Assembly (NCBI RefSeq): GCF_958295425.1
Contig: NC_081150.1
Span: forward strand, 8,307,001-8,371,000
Direction of reading: 5' to 3'
Length of the DNA stretch: 64,000 bases
Source: Solea solea
Lineage: Eukaryota > Chordata > Actinopteri > Pleuronectiformes > Soleidae
Below, one piece after another: positions 25,134-37,400 of this stretch. The translations under genes were made by a program, and so were the position numbers. The notes under the pieces were generated by a model, which made no database searches, was not told the DNA's origin, and saw only the letters and a program-made list of their open reading frames with translations. Numbering within the stretch: position 1 is the stretch's first letter; every line of letters starts with the position of its first letter.

Positions 25134-28100
25134 ATGAGTGGTCAAGGTTCAGCCATAGATAAAGGAATGAACACGGTCCTAGTCTGTCAGGAGAGCTATG
25201 CCTGTGGGGGCTCGGATGAGGCTGCGTTTGAATGTGATGAATGTGGCAGCTTGCAGTGTGCCCGCTGTGAACTGGAGCTCCATCGGCAGGAGCGGATGAG
25301 GAATCATGACCGGGTTCGGCTTGTACCCGGACACGTTCCTTTTTGTGACTCCTGCAAAGGTGACAGCAGCTGCCCTATGAGTGGTGGGCGGCTCAGAGCA
25401 GTGGTACGCTGCCAGGGCTGTAAGATCAACCTGTGTTTGGACTGTCAGAAACGCACCCACAGTGGAGTCAACAAGAAGAAGCACCCACTGACACCATACC
25501 CTCCGGTCAAAGCTCCTCAGGCGAGCAGCATCATGGCTGGGGAGTCAGAGATGGAGATCCTGAAGGCCAAGCTGGAGAAAGTGTGCAGCTTCCTGTTGGT
25601 GGATGAGAAGGAGGAGATGCAGGTAAGTGTGTGAGAAAATGCCACTCACATCTCTCTCATGTGATGTCATGATGTGAAGCATTTTGTGTGGATTCGTAGG
25701 TGAGGGATGAGGAAGAATTTGTCAGTTGCCTGGGCTGCAGACCGGATGAGCTCCTCAAAGTTGTCTCCATCTTTGGGAACACTGGGGAGGGAAAATCCCA
25801 CACCTTGAACCACACTTTTTTCCTCGGGAGAGAAGTGTTCAAAACCTCACCCACCCAGGAGTCCTGCACTGTGGGTGTTTGGGCAGCTATGGACCCTGTG
25901 CACTGGGTTGTAGTCATCGACACGGAGGGACTACTTGGGGCTGGTAAGGGACAATCAAACAACTGATTTGCTTAATAACCTGAAACATAAATGGGGGTAA
26001 TATGAGGCTGTTTCCATCAGTTGATGTTTTTTGGTTTGCTCTCTTTATATTGATCACAAGGAGCCAATCAGGGTCAGCGAACCCGGCTGCTTCTCAAGGT
26101 GCTTGCCATTTCTGATGTGGTCATCTACAGAACCCATGCTGATCGTCTCCATGATGATCTCTTCAAGTTCCTGGGTGATGCATCTGATGCCTACTTGAAA
26201 CATTTCAGCAGAGAGCTGAAAGCGACGACCAGTCGCTGTGGTCTGGATGTCCCACTGTCCACCTTGGGCCCTGCAGTGATAATCTTCCATGAGACTGTCC
26301 ATACCAAGCTTTTAGGATCAGGTACATAAAAGAAACCCCGTCCAAGATTTGTACAGTACTGGTTCTGTCGAACTATATTATCAGACCTGACCTGGAGTGG
26401 GTTGGTAAGAAGTGGTTATTCCATCAAACTGCCGAACAACAGGGTTTTTTAAGCAGTAAAGCTCACTTCTGAAATTTCTCTCGTGTGCTTCTTTGTTTTT
26501 TCAGTCAGACGCCAACCTGTTTGCAGCTGTCTTGCTTTACTAGCACAATGTTGCTGTTGTCTCTATCTGTCTTGACTTAAAACAAATCCCTTCTTGTTTG
26601 CAGTGAAGAAATGTTGCTGGGCAACTTAATATCTAAATAAATACATGGATTGAATCTCATAGACATTTGTTTATATTTAAAAGTTGCACACTGCCATTTT
26701 AAGTGGTCCTGACCTTCACTCTCTTTTTTTCTTCTGTAGACAAGCCCTCTGAATCAGCTGACCGTCTACTTCAGGAACGTTTCAGGAAACTGGGTCTGTA
26801 TCCAGAAGCGTTCAGCTCTATCCAGTACAGAGGAACTCGGACCTACAACCCTCCCACAGACTTCAGTGGTTTGCTGCGCAGCCTGGAGCAGCAACTGGAC
26901 AACAACACCACCCGCTCACCACGTTCTGCCAGTGTCATCTTCAAGGCTCTGCAGGTCGTGGTGCTTGCTTGTATAATAAAATGGGTGTATTATAGCCATG
27001 TATCTGCAATGAGAGCAGTATTGACTCTCCTCTCCCACATTTCCTCCTTCCTTCTCTCTTCAGGCCCTGAGTGACCGTTTCAGTGGAGATATACCAGATG
27101 AGCACTTGACCAGTAACTCTTTCTTTCCAGACGAATACTTTACCTGTTCTAGCATCTGCCTCAGCTGTGGGTATGTATCTCTCACTTATTTACCACACTA
27201 AATAAGATTAAATATCTCTGTATATCATTTAAATTATAAATGGCAATAGGTCACTTATTGTGGAAAAAACAACTTTTTTTCTAAATTGGTGTTCTCCCAC
27301 TTCCAGCTCAGGCTGTAGGAGAAGCATGAATCACCTAAAGGAAGGGGACGACCACGAAGCCAAACATCGCTGCCGCTATTCTGCACAGTACGACAATCGC
27401 ATCTACACCTGCAAGGCAAGTACAAACCTACAACGTCACACACGCACATGTTAAAGTAAGCCTGATGTGATCTGAGTGTCTGTGCTGAAATTCTCAGGTC
27501 TGCTACGAGGGAGGGAAAGAGGTAATAGTTGTTCCAAAAACGACAGCCTCATCTGACTCACCATGGTTTGGTCTAGCCATCTACGCCTGGTCTGGGTGAG
27601 TCCATCTGCCACACAGCCATTTGGAAAATGATTATAAATGGCCTCCTTGTGAGCGTAAACAATACGTCCATATTTATTGTGGTCAAAAAATGGGAAGACT
27701 TGACCAAGTGTGGTTCAGCTGTCGATTAAACTGGAACTATTTGCTTGTTTACTTTTGTCTTTGCTTAAATGTAACAGTATCTCATCAAATCACAGAACCA
27801 TAAGGCAACCTGATCTGTCTATTTATTAGTGGGTCTGAGGTCTTTTTTCTCTTTATTTAGGTATGTAATCGAGTGCCCCAACTGTGCAGTGATCTACAGA
27901 AGCAGGCAGTACTGGTATGGAAACCAGGATCCAGTGGAAACAGTGGTCAGAACAGAGATCCAGCACATCTGGCCTGGGGTGAGGCCACAGTGGAGCAGCT
28001 TATATAAGATTCTGGTTAAATCAATTCAACACACTTTTAGTCTCGACTACATTAACATTTAGTTAATGTAGTCGCATTCACTTTTGGTGTGTTGTGTGTT

Positions 28101-29617
28101 TTCATTTTACCACATTGATCGAGACAAAAGTGCTGAAGAGTTATATAAATAATGCCAAGAACAATTCACACTGTACCAAACTGCTCTTTTGTTGTTGTAT
28201 CCTTGCCTTCTTTTCAGTCTGATGGCTTTTTGAAAGACAACAACAATGCTGCTCAGCGGTTGCTGGATGGAGTGAAATACATTTCTCAGTCCGTGTCTGA
28301 ACTCAGCGTCAAGCCTGCCAAAGCAGTCACTTCCTGGCTTACTGACCAGATTGCTCCTGCTTACTGGAAACCAAACTCCCTTATCCTGGTACAGTACATG
28401 ACTAAAATCAAAAGCTAAAAAAAAAACCCCACTGAAAGTAGAACTGTTTGTAGCATTTTTAGAGGCATTTCCCACATGCAAATTTTAAGCATGAAACTCA
28501 ATTTAAGAGTCACATGTGTTTTTGTTATTGTTTGATGTAGAAATGCCATAAATGTGCAGAAGAGTTCCAGCCCAATGACACCAAGCACCACTGCCGTGCC
28601 TGTGGGGAGGGTTTCTGTGACGCCTGCTCCTCCAAATCCCGACCAGTTCCAGAGAGGGGCTGGGGTCTCGCACCCGTCAGAGTCTGCGATGCATGTTTTC
28701 ACAACAGGGAAATCTCAACTGGTATGCAAATATAAAAACCTTACAGGCTAAGGCAGTTTGAGAGTGTGTGACCTGATAGGTGGATGTTTTGCTGTTATAG
28801 AGTTACTGGATGCTGCCCTGGAAGAAGAAGGAGGAACACTGATTGCCAGGAAGGTTGGGGAGGCTGTTCAGAACACTTTAGGTGCTGTAGTTGGTGCTAT
28901 CGACATCCCTCTGGGTGAGCACTTGACTTATTTGCCTTATCAGAATCACTCCTTATTGAAAATAGCTCTGTCCACTGTTTGAAGTTGGAGGACTCCTAGT
29001 GGTCAGTTGGTCACAGTACAGGCCACATACAAACCCCATTTCTAAAAAAGTTGGGACACTTTCTAAAAATGCATTAAACTTTTACTTAAAACTTTTTACT
29101 GACAGACCTAGAAAGTTGATAAGAGGTGATGTGACCTAACAATAATGTTTGTTTAACAAATACAATTTAGATAAGTCAGCAAAAACTGCTGAAAATATTT
29201 TCTGTTAAACAGTTTAAGTGAATTAACAAATTACAGATTTGAGTTTTTATTGGCTTTTTAGAGATGGAAATGGGTTTTGTATTTGCTAGTTATTTTCTGC
29301 CCATCTGTTCATTAATTAATCAACTGATAATTTCAGCTCTAAGTGTAGCTTGTTATTTAATAATAAACTCTCTCATGCATCCAGGCCTGGTGAAGGACGC
29401 AGCTCGCCCAGCATACTGGGTCCCAGATCAGGACATCCACTCCTGCTGCGAGTGTCAGAGGGAATTCGCCCCACGTCTCTCCATCCACCACTGTCGTGCC
29501 TGCGGCCAGGGCGTGTGTGATGACTGCTCTCAGGAACGGCGCTCCGTGCCCTCCCGTGGCTGGGATCATCCCGTGAGGGTATGCAACGGATGCAACCAGA
29601 AACCTGGGGATCTCTAG
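25134..29617 (+). CDS. zfyve1: Zinc finger FYVE domain-containing protein 1 (DFCP1)
   Basis: Complete, 779 aa (human 777). Coding exons: 25134-25622, 25700-25943, 26061-26321, 26740-26954, 27064-27170, 27307-27415, 27498-27595, 27861-27978, 28218-28388, 28541-28721, 28801-28914, 29385-29617. Order of domains: N-terminal Cys-rich B-box-like fingers (to about 130); a P-loop NTPase (GNTGEGKS 189-196, DTEG 237-240); Cys-rich ER-targeting fingers (about 430-545); and two tandem FYVE fingers (about 597-654 and 714-775), both with HHCRACG. The second has the full WVPD motif; the first has WKPN. DFCP1 binds PI3P and marks omegasomes, the ER sites of autophagosome formation. The start is set by alignment to MSAQ...CQESYAC; an ATG 24 bases upstream lies before the likely acceptor. 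The intron after exon 6 uses a GC donor. Confidence 0.97.
29020..29250 (+). mobile_element. DNA-transposon remnant in zfyve1 intron 11
   Basis: ACCCCATTTCTAAAAAAGTT-GGGACACTTT resembles the terminal sequence of a common fish DNA element (CCCCAATTCCAAAAAAGTTG-GGAC). Only one end is clear; the matching inverted end is missing, so this is a decayed copy. Confidence 0.35.
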
Positions 29618-30860
29618 CAGGACCAGGAGTGGGAGTTAGAGTGGAGAATGGTTAAAGATGCTAACTTGATGAAAACTGGAATTCAATTTACGTGGCCTTT
29701 GGCTGAAAGACTTCATATCCTTGTTGCTTTTAGTTGCTTGTCTTGGCTGCTGCCTGACTGTGTCTGTGTTTCAGTTTGGACTTTTTTTCCTGGTTTTAAT
29801 AACTCTGTCCCCGTGTAATTTCAGTCCCTCAATGCTATTTTACTTTAATATGCCTATTTTTTTACACTGTGAAGAATACCAATCAGAGTGAGACTTGAAT
29901 ATAGCATGAAGAAGTGCTACTCAGAGATTATGAAAGTGAGTATTGTTCATTAAATGCTTACTTTTGTTTGAGTTCAGGGAAAAATGTCCATGTGCCCCTT
30001 TAGACCTTTTTCAATCTCTACTCATGTACATGATGAAACCCTTATCCATTTGACAATCCTTCCCAGTGTGATATAGTAGGACTGTTAGCACCTTTTGTAG
30101 TATGGGCCTCCATATGTAAACCATAATCATAGAACTAATTCCAGGAAAGCATTTTTTAGTCTAAGAATGTCTCTGCAGGAGCCCTGGATATAACATTTGG
30201 GACTGGATCAAGAGGAAATAATGGAACAATGATCTACCACAATTATTTTGATCCACGTTTGACAAAATCTACTGTGGTTTTTCTCTACTCCAGCCTGACT
30301 TAGCTTTGGCTTTCCTGCCATTTTTAAACCAGTGGGAAGCCACGGATGTACTGTAGCACCAAGATGCATTCCAGCATATTTACTTGGTTATTACAACTTA
30401 CAATAAGCCCTTTATCCTTTGTGGTTGTTAGTATATTTGAATGGATGGATGATAATAGGACGGCTTTAGTCACGCTGTCCACGTTGACTGTTAAAACATT
30501 TGCATAGATTAAACATACAGTATATGGGGGAATTGTTTCATTTTAAATGGCCTCATTTGTTGAATATCTGTTATTGATGGGTCTGACTGCAGTAGGATAG
30601 AATACAACAAACTGCTTTCACCGAGCTGGCTCACGATATTCTACAGAAGAGACTTTGAACTTCTAAGCATCTTTTTGAGGCTGGCCCCTCAAAACAGGAG
30701 GTAATTAAAAGAGAACAAAACCTTTACCCCATCAGCTTAGGCTGTGTAGATTTCAATATGCTGCATCACCAATTGAGCGGTGTTACCTTATTAGTGCAAC
30801 ACAGTCGTCGTAGCATTGTAAGGTCTGACTCATTTGATAGTAACCGGATTTTTGTTTGTT

Positions 30861-30906
30861 GGATGTCAACAAATCAGGTGAAAGAACACCTGATATGTTG
30901 ACATCC
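30861..30906 (+). other. Near-perfect 20-bp inverted repeat with a 6-nt loop
   Basis: Left arm 30861-30880 (ggatgtcaac...), loop aaagaa (30881-30886), right arm 30887-30906 (...gttgacatcc). The arms pair at 19 of 20 positions; the only mismatch is A opposite A near the middle. It lies in the probable zfyve1 3' UTR. As RNA it would form a strong stem-loop; as DNA it is a cruciform-type palindrome. Confidence 0.85.
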
Positions 30907-30980
30907 GTGTACACCTTCAATGAATACAGATATAACACGGAACAAATCAATGCCTTTGTTCATGTACGCTCACAGTATGT

Positions 30981-30986
30981 ATTAAA
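30981..30986 (+). terminator. Probable zfyve1 polyadenylation signal (ATTAAA)
   Basis: ATTAAA followed at 31001-31016 by TTTGGGGGTTGTGTGT, a strong GT-rich downstream element. Weaker candidates are ATTAAA at 29949 and 30508. Confidence 0.5.
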
Positions 30987-31401
30987 CTGCAGAAACAAAA
31001 TTTGGGGGTTGTGTGTCATTGGATCCAAATAATTAAATACTGCCATTCATCTATGTACAGAACTGTCTTTAATGATTTTCAAACAGCAGTTAGAAAACGT
31101 ATGAATGCTCAAATATTCTATTCAAATTCAGATCAAAAACATCTTGAATTACCTTACAAATTTAAGTAAAATCACACCTTAAGTACACTTTAAATGTCAC
31201 CGTAAACAATGTGTAACTGTAGTAATTGTGTGCACTCGTGTATGAAGCACTTCCATTTTCCTTCGGCTCAAACAAATATTTCCCTGAGATGCAATTAGAA
31301 CTTTTCTGAGGTTATCGTCCAAAACAAAAGGTCAGTACAACCTCGTGGAAATGCACTGCATACACTCTATATACAGTCTTACAGTTACACTGTATAAAAC
31401 C

Positions 31402-31407
31402 TTTAAT
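31402..31407 (-). terminator. Candidate dcaf4 polyadenylation signal (ATTAAA)
   Basis: Minus-strand ATTAAA 46 nt after the dcaf4 stop. A second ATTAAA lies at 31067-31072. Either choice puts the dcaf4 3' end tail-to-tail with zfyve1, with a gap of 0.1-0.4 kb. Confidence 0.35.
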
Positions 31408-31452
31408 TAGTGACTTTGTTTTTTCTTAACTCACTCATGAGAGGAAGTGTTT

Positions 31453-34400
31453 TCATAAAATTGCCTGCTGCTCTCCTCCTTCCTGGTAGTCAGTGTTGTA
31501 TGGGAAGTAGTACAGGTCATGTTTGACAGCCATTAGGAGGCCAGGAAGCCCCCTGCGGCCCCCTAACTTGGAGGAGAAGACGACGCTCGGGATGAGGTCA
31601 TTAGCGGCCGGGTGAGGTGATGGGATGGTCCGCAGCAGGTGGCCGTCCTTCAGGCTCCACAACCTTGTGTAGCAATCCTGACCCACTGTGGAGAGAACAC
31701 AAATTAGTGGTGAATGTTTTGAAAATTAAACTCAGTAGTGAATAGATTTATATGAAGCATGTTTTATTTACCTGCCAACAAAAGCCCTTCTGGTTCATTA
31801 ACATGAATAGGAAGGTAGGCATGCTCATTATAATGCCCTTTGTACTCCTGCACTGCTTTTGTCACTCTCACATCCCACAACTTGATCTGTACATGAATAA
31901 AGGAAACAAAGTGCAAGCAATAATATACACGTCAGTTTACATATTCAACTTAATGTCTCATTCATTGAGATTGCTATGGCTTGAAGGCAAAAAGGTGAAA
32001 AGCACATTTTACATGTACAGTCTAAACTTCTCATGATGCCATTCCTTTAACATATAAATAATATTCAGTAAAAGACGTGGCTTTCTTCCAGGGTGTCGAC
32101 CAGTCATTCTGGCCATGAAGTGACCATTGAAACACTTAACATATTTGTAATATAGAAGCAAATGTTTATATGGAGAAATATTGATATTTCACAAATTAAG
32201 GCGCTCCACGGTGACGCTGCTCAAATGAAATTCCTTGGCCGAAGAAGAGGAAGTTTACAGCGGGATGACGGCAAGAAACCTACATTAAGAGATGCCCCAT
32301 CCTCTACAACACAAAGACTTTATGCACTTTGTTCTCTGTTGTGAATAAATAGAGAAATTCTGCCCTTTTAAATTTTCACAGACATTTTGTTTTCTTCAGT
32401 TAGAGTTGATGTAACGTTACATGACTGTCTTGTAATATATTGATTATCACAGAATCATTAAATTGTGATATTATTGGTATCATAGACCATGTATCACATA
32501 TGGTATCGTGAAGTATCCTGTGATTCCCACTCCTACTTCAAAATGTCACAAAAAAACTCAAAACAAAACCCTGACCTGGCCCAGCATGTCAGCAGCCAGC
32601 AGGTAATTCTCGTCCTGGAGGACGCGTACGGAAGTGATGGCTGATTCTTGATGGAAGCGACTGGTCTTCCAGCTTTGATCCCTGCGACCTCTCTGCCGCA
32701 GGTCTATGCTAAAGATCTCTCCCGACCTGCAACCGTTAAACAGCACAGGGACCTGAGGGAAAAAGGGAGGTTGTTAATATTTTTTCCCTTGGTATTCATT
32801 ACCTTTTACTTTGTGTTGTTCTTAGTCATATCAACGAAAAAATAAACACTGTATCTGGAAAAGTGCTTTAATTACTTTGATGTAACAAATGACTCACCCT
32901 GAGGGCAAACTGCTGAGCCAAGACGTCACTGCCAGCGCTGTACGTCTGTGTTCGGCCCGTCTCTGCGTCTTTCACAATTACCCTGCGAGACAGGCCTGCC
33001 AACACATGCAAACACCCATTTTCTTATATTTATAACTTTGTGCATGGGAAATTTGTGAAGCTGTCTTATTTGAATAATTTACAGCAATTATCAGTAATTA
33101 GGTTACTCTATACTCCATCCAAATAAACATCTGTGCGCCTCAGGCAAAGTGAAACCCAAACATGGCTTTGAAACATGTTTGCCTTTCTGTGCACGCAGCC
33201 TTTGAACAACTTATGATACACTCTTGAATTTGTACAGCTTCTGTCTAAGGCTGCAACTAACACTTATTTTCATCATCGGTTAACCCGTGTGAAAAGTTGT
33301 TCATTTGTGGATGTCTTTTCACCAAAATTATTCATGTTTACTTATTTCTTGTATCATGGAGCAAAGAAACTAGAGAATATTATAATTTAAGAAGCTGATG
33401 ATGGTAAAATAACAAACCAGTGCTGAAGGTCTTGTCAAACTGTGGGTTGAGACACCAAGCACAAGACCAGGCTGAGGAGATCTTAAAGCTACACAGCATC
33501 CCGGGCTGCTCTGAGGAGAGAGGGGGAGGAAATGAAGAGGAAAAGAAAAAACACAAAGAACATTACAAATCACATGTATGAATTACTTGTTCTGTTGATT
33601 GGAATCCCATTCAAGGAGAAGCAGACTAAAAATGTCCCATATTATCACAACAAAGCTGTTTTACAAAGCAATTAATCACAAAGACAACTCTTGCAAATGC
33701 TTGGAAACCAATTCATGAACAACAACACTGAATAGGTATAGTGTAGAGGACATTTAGTTGAATCTAACCTGGGTTCGAGTTGCTGAAGAGGGAAGCAGGA
33801 AGCAAACTGACACAGCCAGGCGTGTCTACCACTCCAACCAGACAAAGCCTGACAGTCAACTCGGTCAAGAAAAACATCATTTAAAATATAACAGCATTTT
33901 AAATGTGTGAAAACACTGATAATTTCAAGAAAGGTACTTGGCTACAATGAGGCATTATAAAATATCAAATACAGATCATTTTCAAACAAAAACAGCACTT
34001 AAGATTTAGACATATGGACTGACTAGTGTTAAAGTTTCAGCTCAAGACGGATACAAGACATGAGAGTCAGGGTAGTTGACTGAGGCCCAGCAGATGGAAT
34101 TCACCTGAAACACATTTAGCCAGTATCAGAATTATTATCAATGCTTTAAGAACTGATAATATTATAAACATTATTTTCTTGTACAACCACTTAAAGCAAC
34201 TCAGGTTATCTAAATAGTTTTAATGAAAAGAAAAAAGATAGATTTAAAACATTCCACTATGACTTAGCATAGATAAACAAGGTTCAATTGTATCTAGTGA
34301 AATATCTGACCTTGCGGTTGGTGAAGTAGAGGTTATCACACATCTCTACAGACAGAGAGCCTTGGCTGCTGCTGCTGAAGTTCATGATGCCATATTTGCA

Positions 34401-37400
34401 GCCTCCATGAGAGACATCGTTGACTGTAAACACTCGCTCACACGCCGAATCTCCCTAAGAAAGACAAGGGGCACGAGGAAGATAAAGCAACAGCAAGTCA
34501 TGGACACAAGTACACAAGACAAGAAAAAACTATTATGGAAAAAACGTTTTTTTTTTTTTTAACCCCAGGTGAGTATTTTGCATGTCTGTGAGTTCTCACC
34601 ACTATAAGGCTGAAGTTGTCGGTGTTGGGGTTGCTGCTGTCCGTGCTCTGGATCTCTAGTTTGTGGCGTCTCATTGAACCCACCTTCACCTCATGGATCA
34701 TCCTAAAGACACACAGTAACCATGGTAACCACTGTCTGAAGACCATCCATAGAGCAAGAATAATTGACTCACTTCCTCCCAGCTATCTGACAAAGTGAAG
34801 TGATTATTTAAATACATGTTCGCCGAGAGGCTGAATATGAATAATTTATGTTGCTGTAGCAGTTGCGAGATAAATTCATACAATTCAAACGGCCAGGGAA
34901 CATAAAATGTTTACGATTAATCACAGTTTTGTATTTTTGTGGCTGCTTTTCAACCCAAATCAAAAAAGATTATCATCATTATTAGTTACTGACAGACCTT
35001 GAAACAAAACCTCACCATAAACACACAGAACTGATTAGTACTGAAGGTAGTCTTTGTTTCACTGGGGGTTACTTTCTGTAATGTAAGACAGCTGTGGGTA
35101 TTGAATTGTACGGGATAAGGGGGCAGCTCTATGTCCTCACATATATGTGCACACTTGAGCGTGATTCAATACCTGCAGTAGGAGTTTCTAGGTAACAAAC
35201 CAAGATGTCTTTTCTGCAGGAGCAATGAAGTGTTCAGTCCTCGTCTTGGTGCTTTCTACAAAAAACAGGATGTCATTAAGACAGGAATGAAGTCAGTTTT
35301 GGAACATAGCTCATTCCCAGCTCATGCAGTACAAATACACCATGTTATTACCCATTTGCAATCACCATGCAACAGAAAACATTTACTTTTCTCTGGAAAT
35401 AAATCGGGAGGATATGCAAAAGTCCTGCAGTTTCTCTGTGCTGTGCCATAGCTCAACATGAGACTTATGCATTTGTGACAAAAGCAATTAAACCAAATTT
35501 AAAACTAGCAAATATGCAATATTAAAGGGCACTGTGTAAAAATAAGAACTATCGTTTTGCACGAGAATGGGTGATACGTAATCCTAAATGGCTCTTTGTA
35601 TTGTTGGTACTTAACGCTGTTGTGTCTTTAACATCTATATTAGAATTATTGGTGTAGGTGTCACTGTGTACCGCTTTATGTGCATTGTTGTATGTTAACC
35701 TGCCTGAGGACTGCAGATAGAAATGAGCCAGTGGCTACGGTCTGGCACATTCACATGTAAATGTTCATTAATGTGTACTTTTAAATAGATGTTACTCTCA
35801 AAAGGAAATGTATGGAGAGTTTCAAGAACGAGAGAAAACATTTAGAAAGTGTATTTTCTTTCACAGCAGACTTACTTTTGTAGGCTTTTCATCCTCTGCA
35901 ATCATCCTGTTTCTCTGTTTTTCCCTTTCTTTCTCTTGCAACTGCTCTCTGGTCAGTGGGTTACAGTTGTTGTGACCCGGCAGCAGGCGAAAATAACGAT
36001 TTTTCTCCGGGTCAAAGTAGAAACCAGGCAGTTCTGTCAACATAACAGTCATACGCATCTTTGATTTACAGTACATTGCCATAGTATTCAGGTTAGAGCA
36101 TTTCTAGGTTCAGACACAAAGACAAGTTCAAGTGCATTGTGCTGCAGTGTTTGCCAGTGGTGCCTTCAGGTGTAGTTTGTGGAGTGTAGCTTACTAACGG
36201 CACCGCAGGGGACTGTCCTCTCTCCCTTCCTCTTCACCCTGTACACCACAGACTTCAGCCACTGCACAGAGACCTGCCATCTTCAGAAGTTTTCTGACGA
36301 CTCTGCAGTAGTTGGACTTATCAGTAAGGGTGAGGAGACTGAGTACAGGGGTGTGGTGGACAACTTTGTCACGTGGTGTGAGCAGAACCATCTGCAGCTC
36401 AACGCGACAAAAACTAAAGAACTGGTGGTGGACCTGAGGAGGACCAGGGCTCCAGTGACCCCTATCTCCATCCGTGGGGTTAACATGGACATAGTGGAGG
36501 ATTATAAGTACTTAGGAGTGTACGTAGACAATAAACTGGACTGGACTAAAAACACAGACGCACTCTACAGGAAGGGTCAAAGCCGTCTCTATTTTCTGAG
36601 GCGGCTGAGGTCCTTCAACATCTGCCGGACAATGCTGCGGATGTTCTACGAGTCTGTGGTGGCCAGTGCTATTCTCTACGCTGTGGCGTGCTGGGGCAGC
36701 AGACTGAAGGTACGGGACGCCAACAGACTTGACAAACTCATCCGCAAAGCCAGTCATGTTGTTGGAGAGGAGATTGACTCCCTGACAGCAGTGTCAGAGA
36801 GAAGGATGTTGTCAAGGATTAGGTCCATACTGGACAACTCTCTTCATCCTCTCCATGATGTGCTGACCAGCCACAGAAGCACATTCAGCAAGAGACTCAT
36901 CCTACCACGCTGCACCACAGAGCGCCACAGGAAATCATTCCTGCCTGTGGCTATTAAGTTGTACAACTCTTCTGTTGGATAAATAAGCTTATATTTCATC
37001 TGTATATATTGTAATATGGGGGGAGGGGGAGGTACAAGCTTTAAAGGTATATTCTGGAAATTTTTAACTGTGTAAATTTATTCTTATTTTATTCGTATTC
37101 TTGTAACTTTTTAATTTTATTCTTTGTTTTATTCTTACTTATTCTTATAGTTTTTGACTTTGTAATCTTCAAAATTGCTGCTATAAGATTCGTTACCTTT
37201 GTACACTGGAGCGCTGTGACGAAGGAATTTCCCGCAAGGGATTAATAAAGTATATTCAATTCAATTCAATTCAATTCAAAAGGTTAGTTTTTTGATGAGT
37301 GGGTGTATGAGGTATGGACACAGTCTGAACACTGACTTCACCAAGCATGCTGCCATTTCCTAGAACCAGCCTTGGAAGTGGACAGTCACTCAGAGATATG

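Larger units (their letters stand above)
29618..31000 (+). other. Probable zfyve1 3' UTR
   Basis: No open frame or transposon is seen between the zfyve1 stop and the ATTAAA at 30981. The length, about 1.4 kb, is plausible for this gene. It contains a near-perfect hairpin at 30861-30906. Confidence 0.5.
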
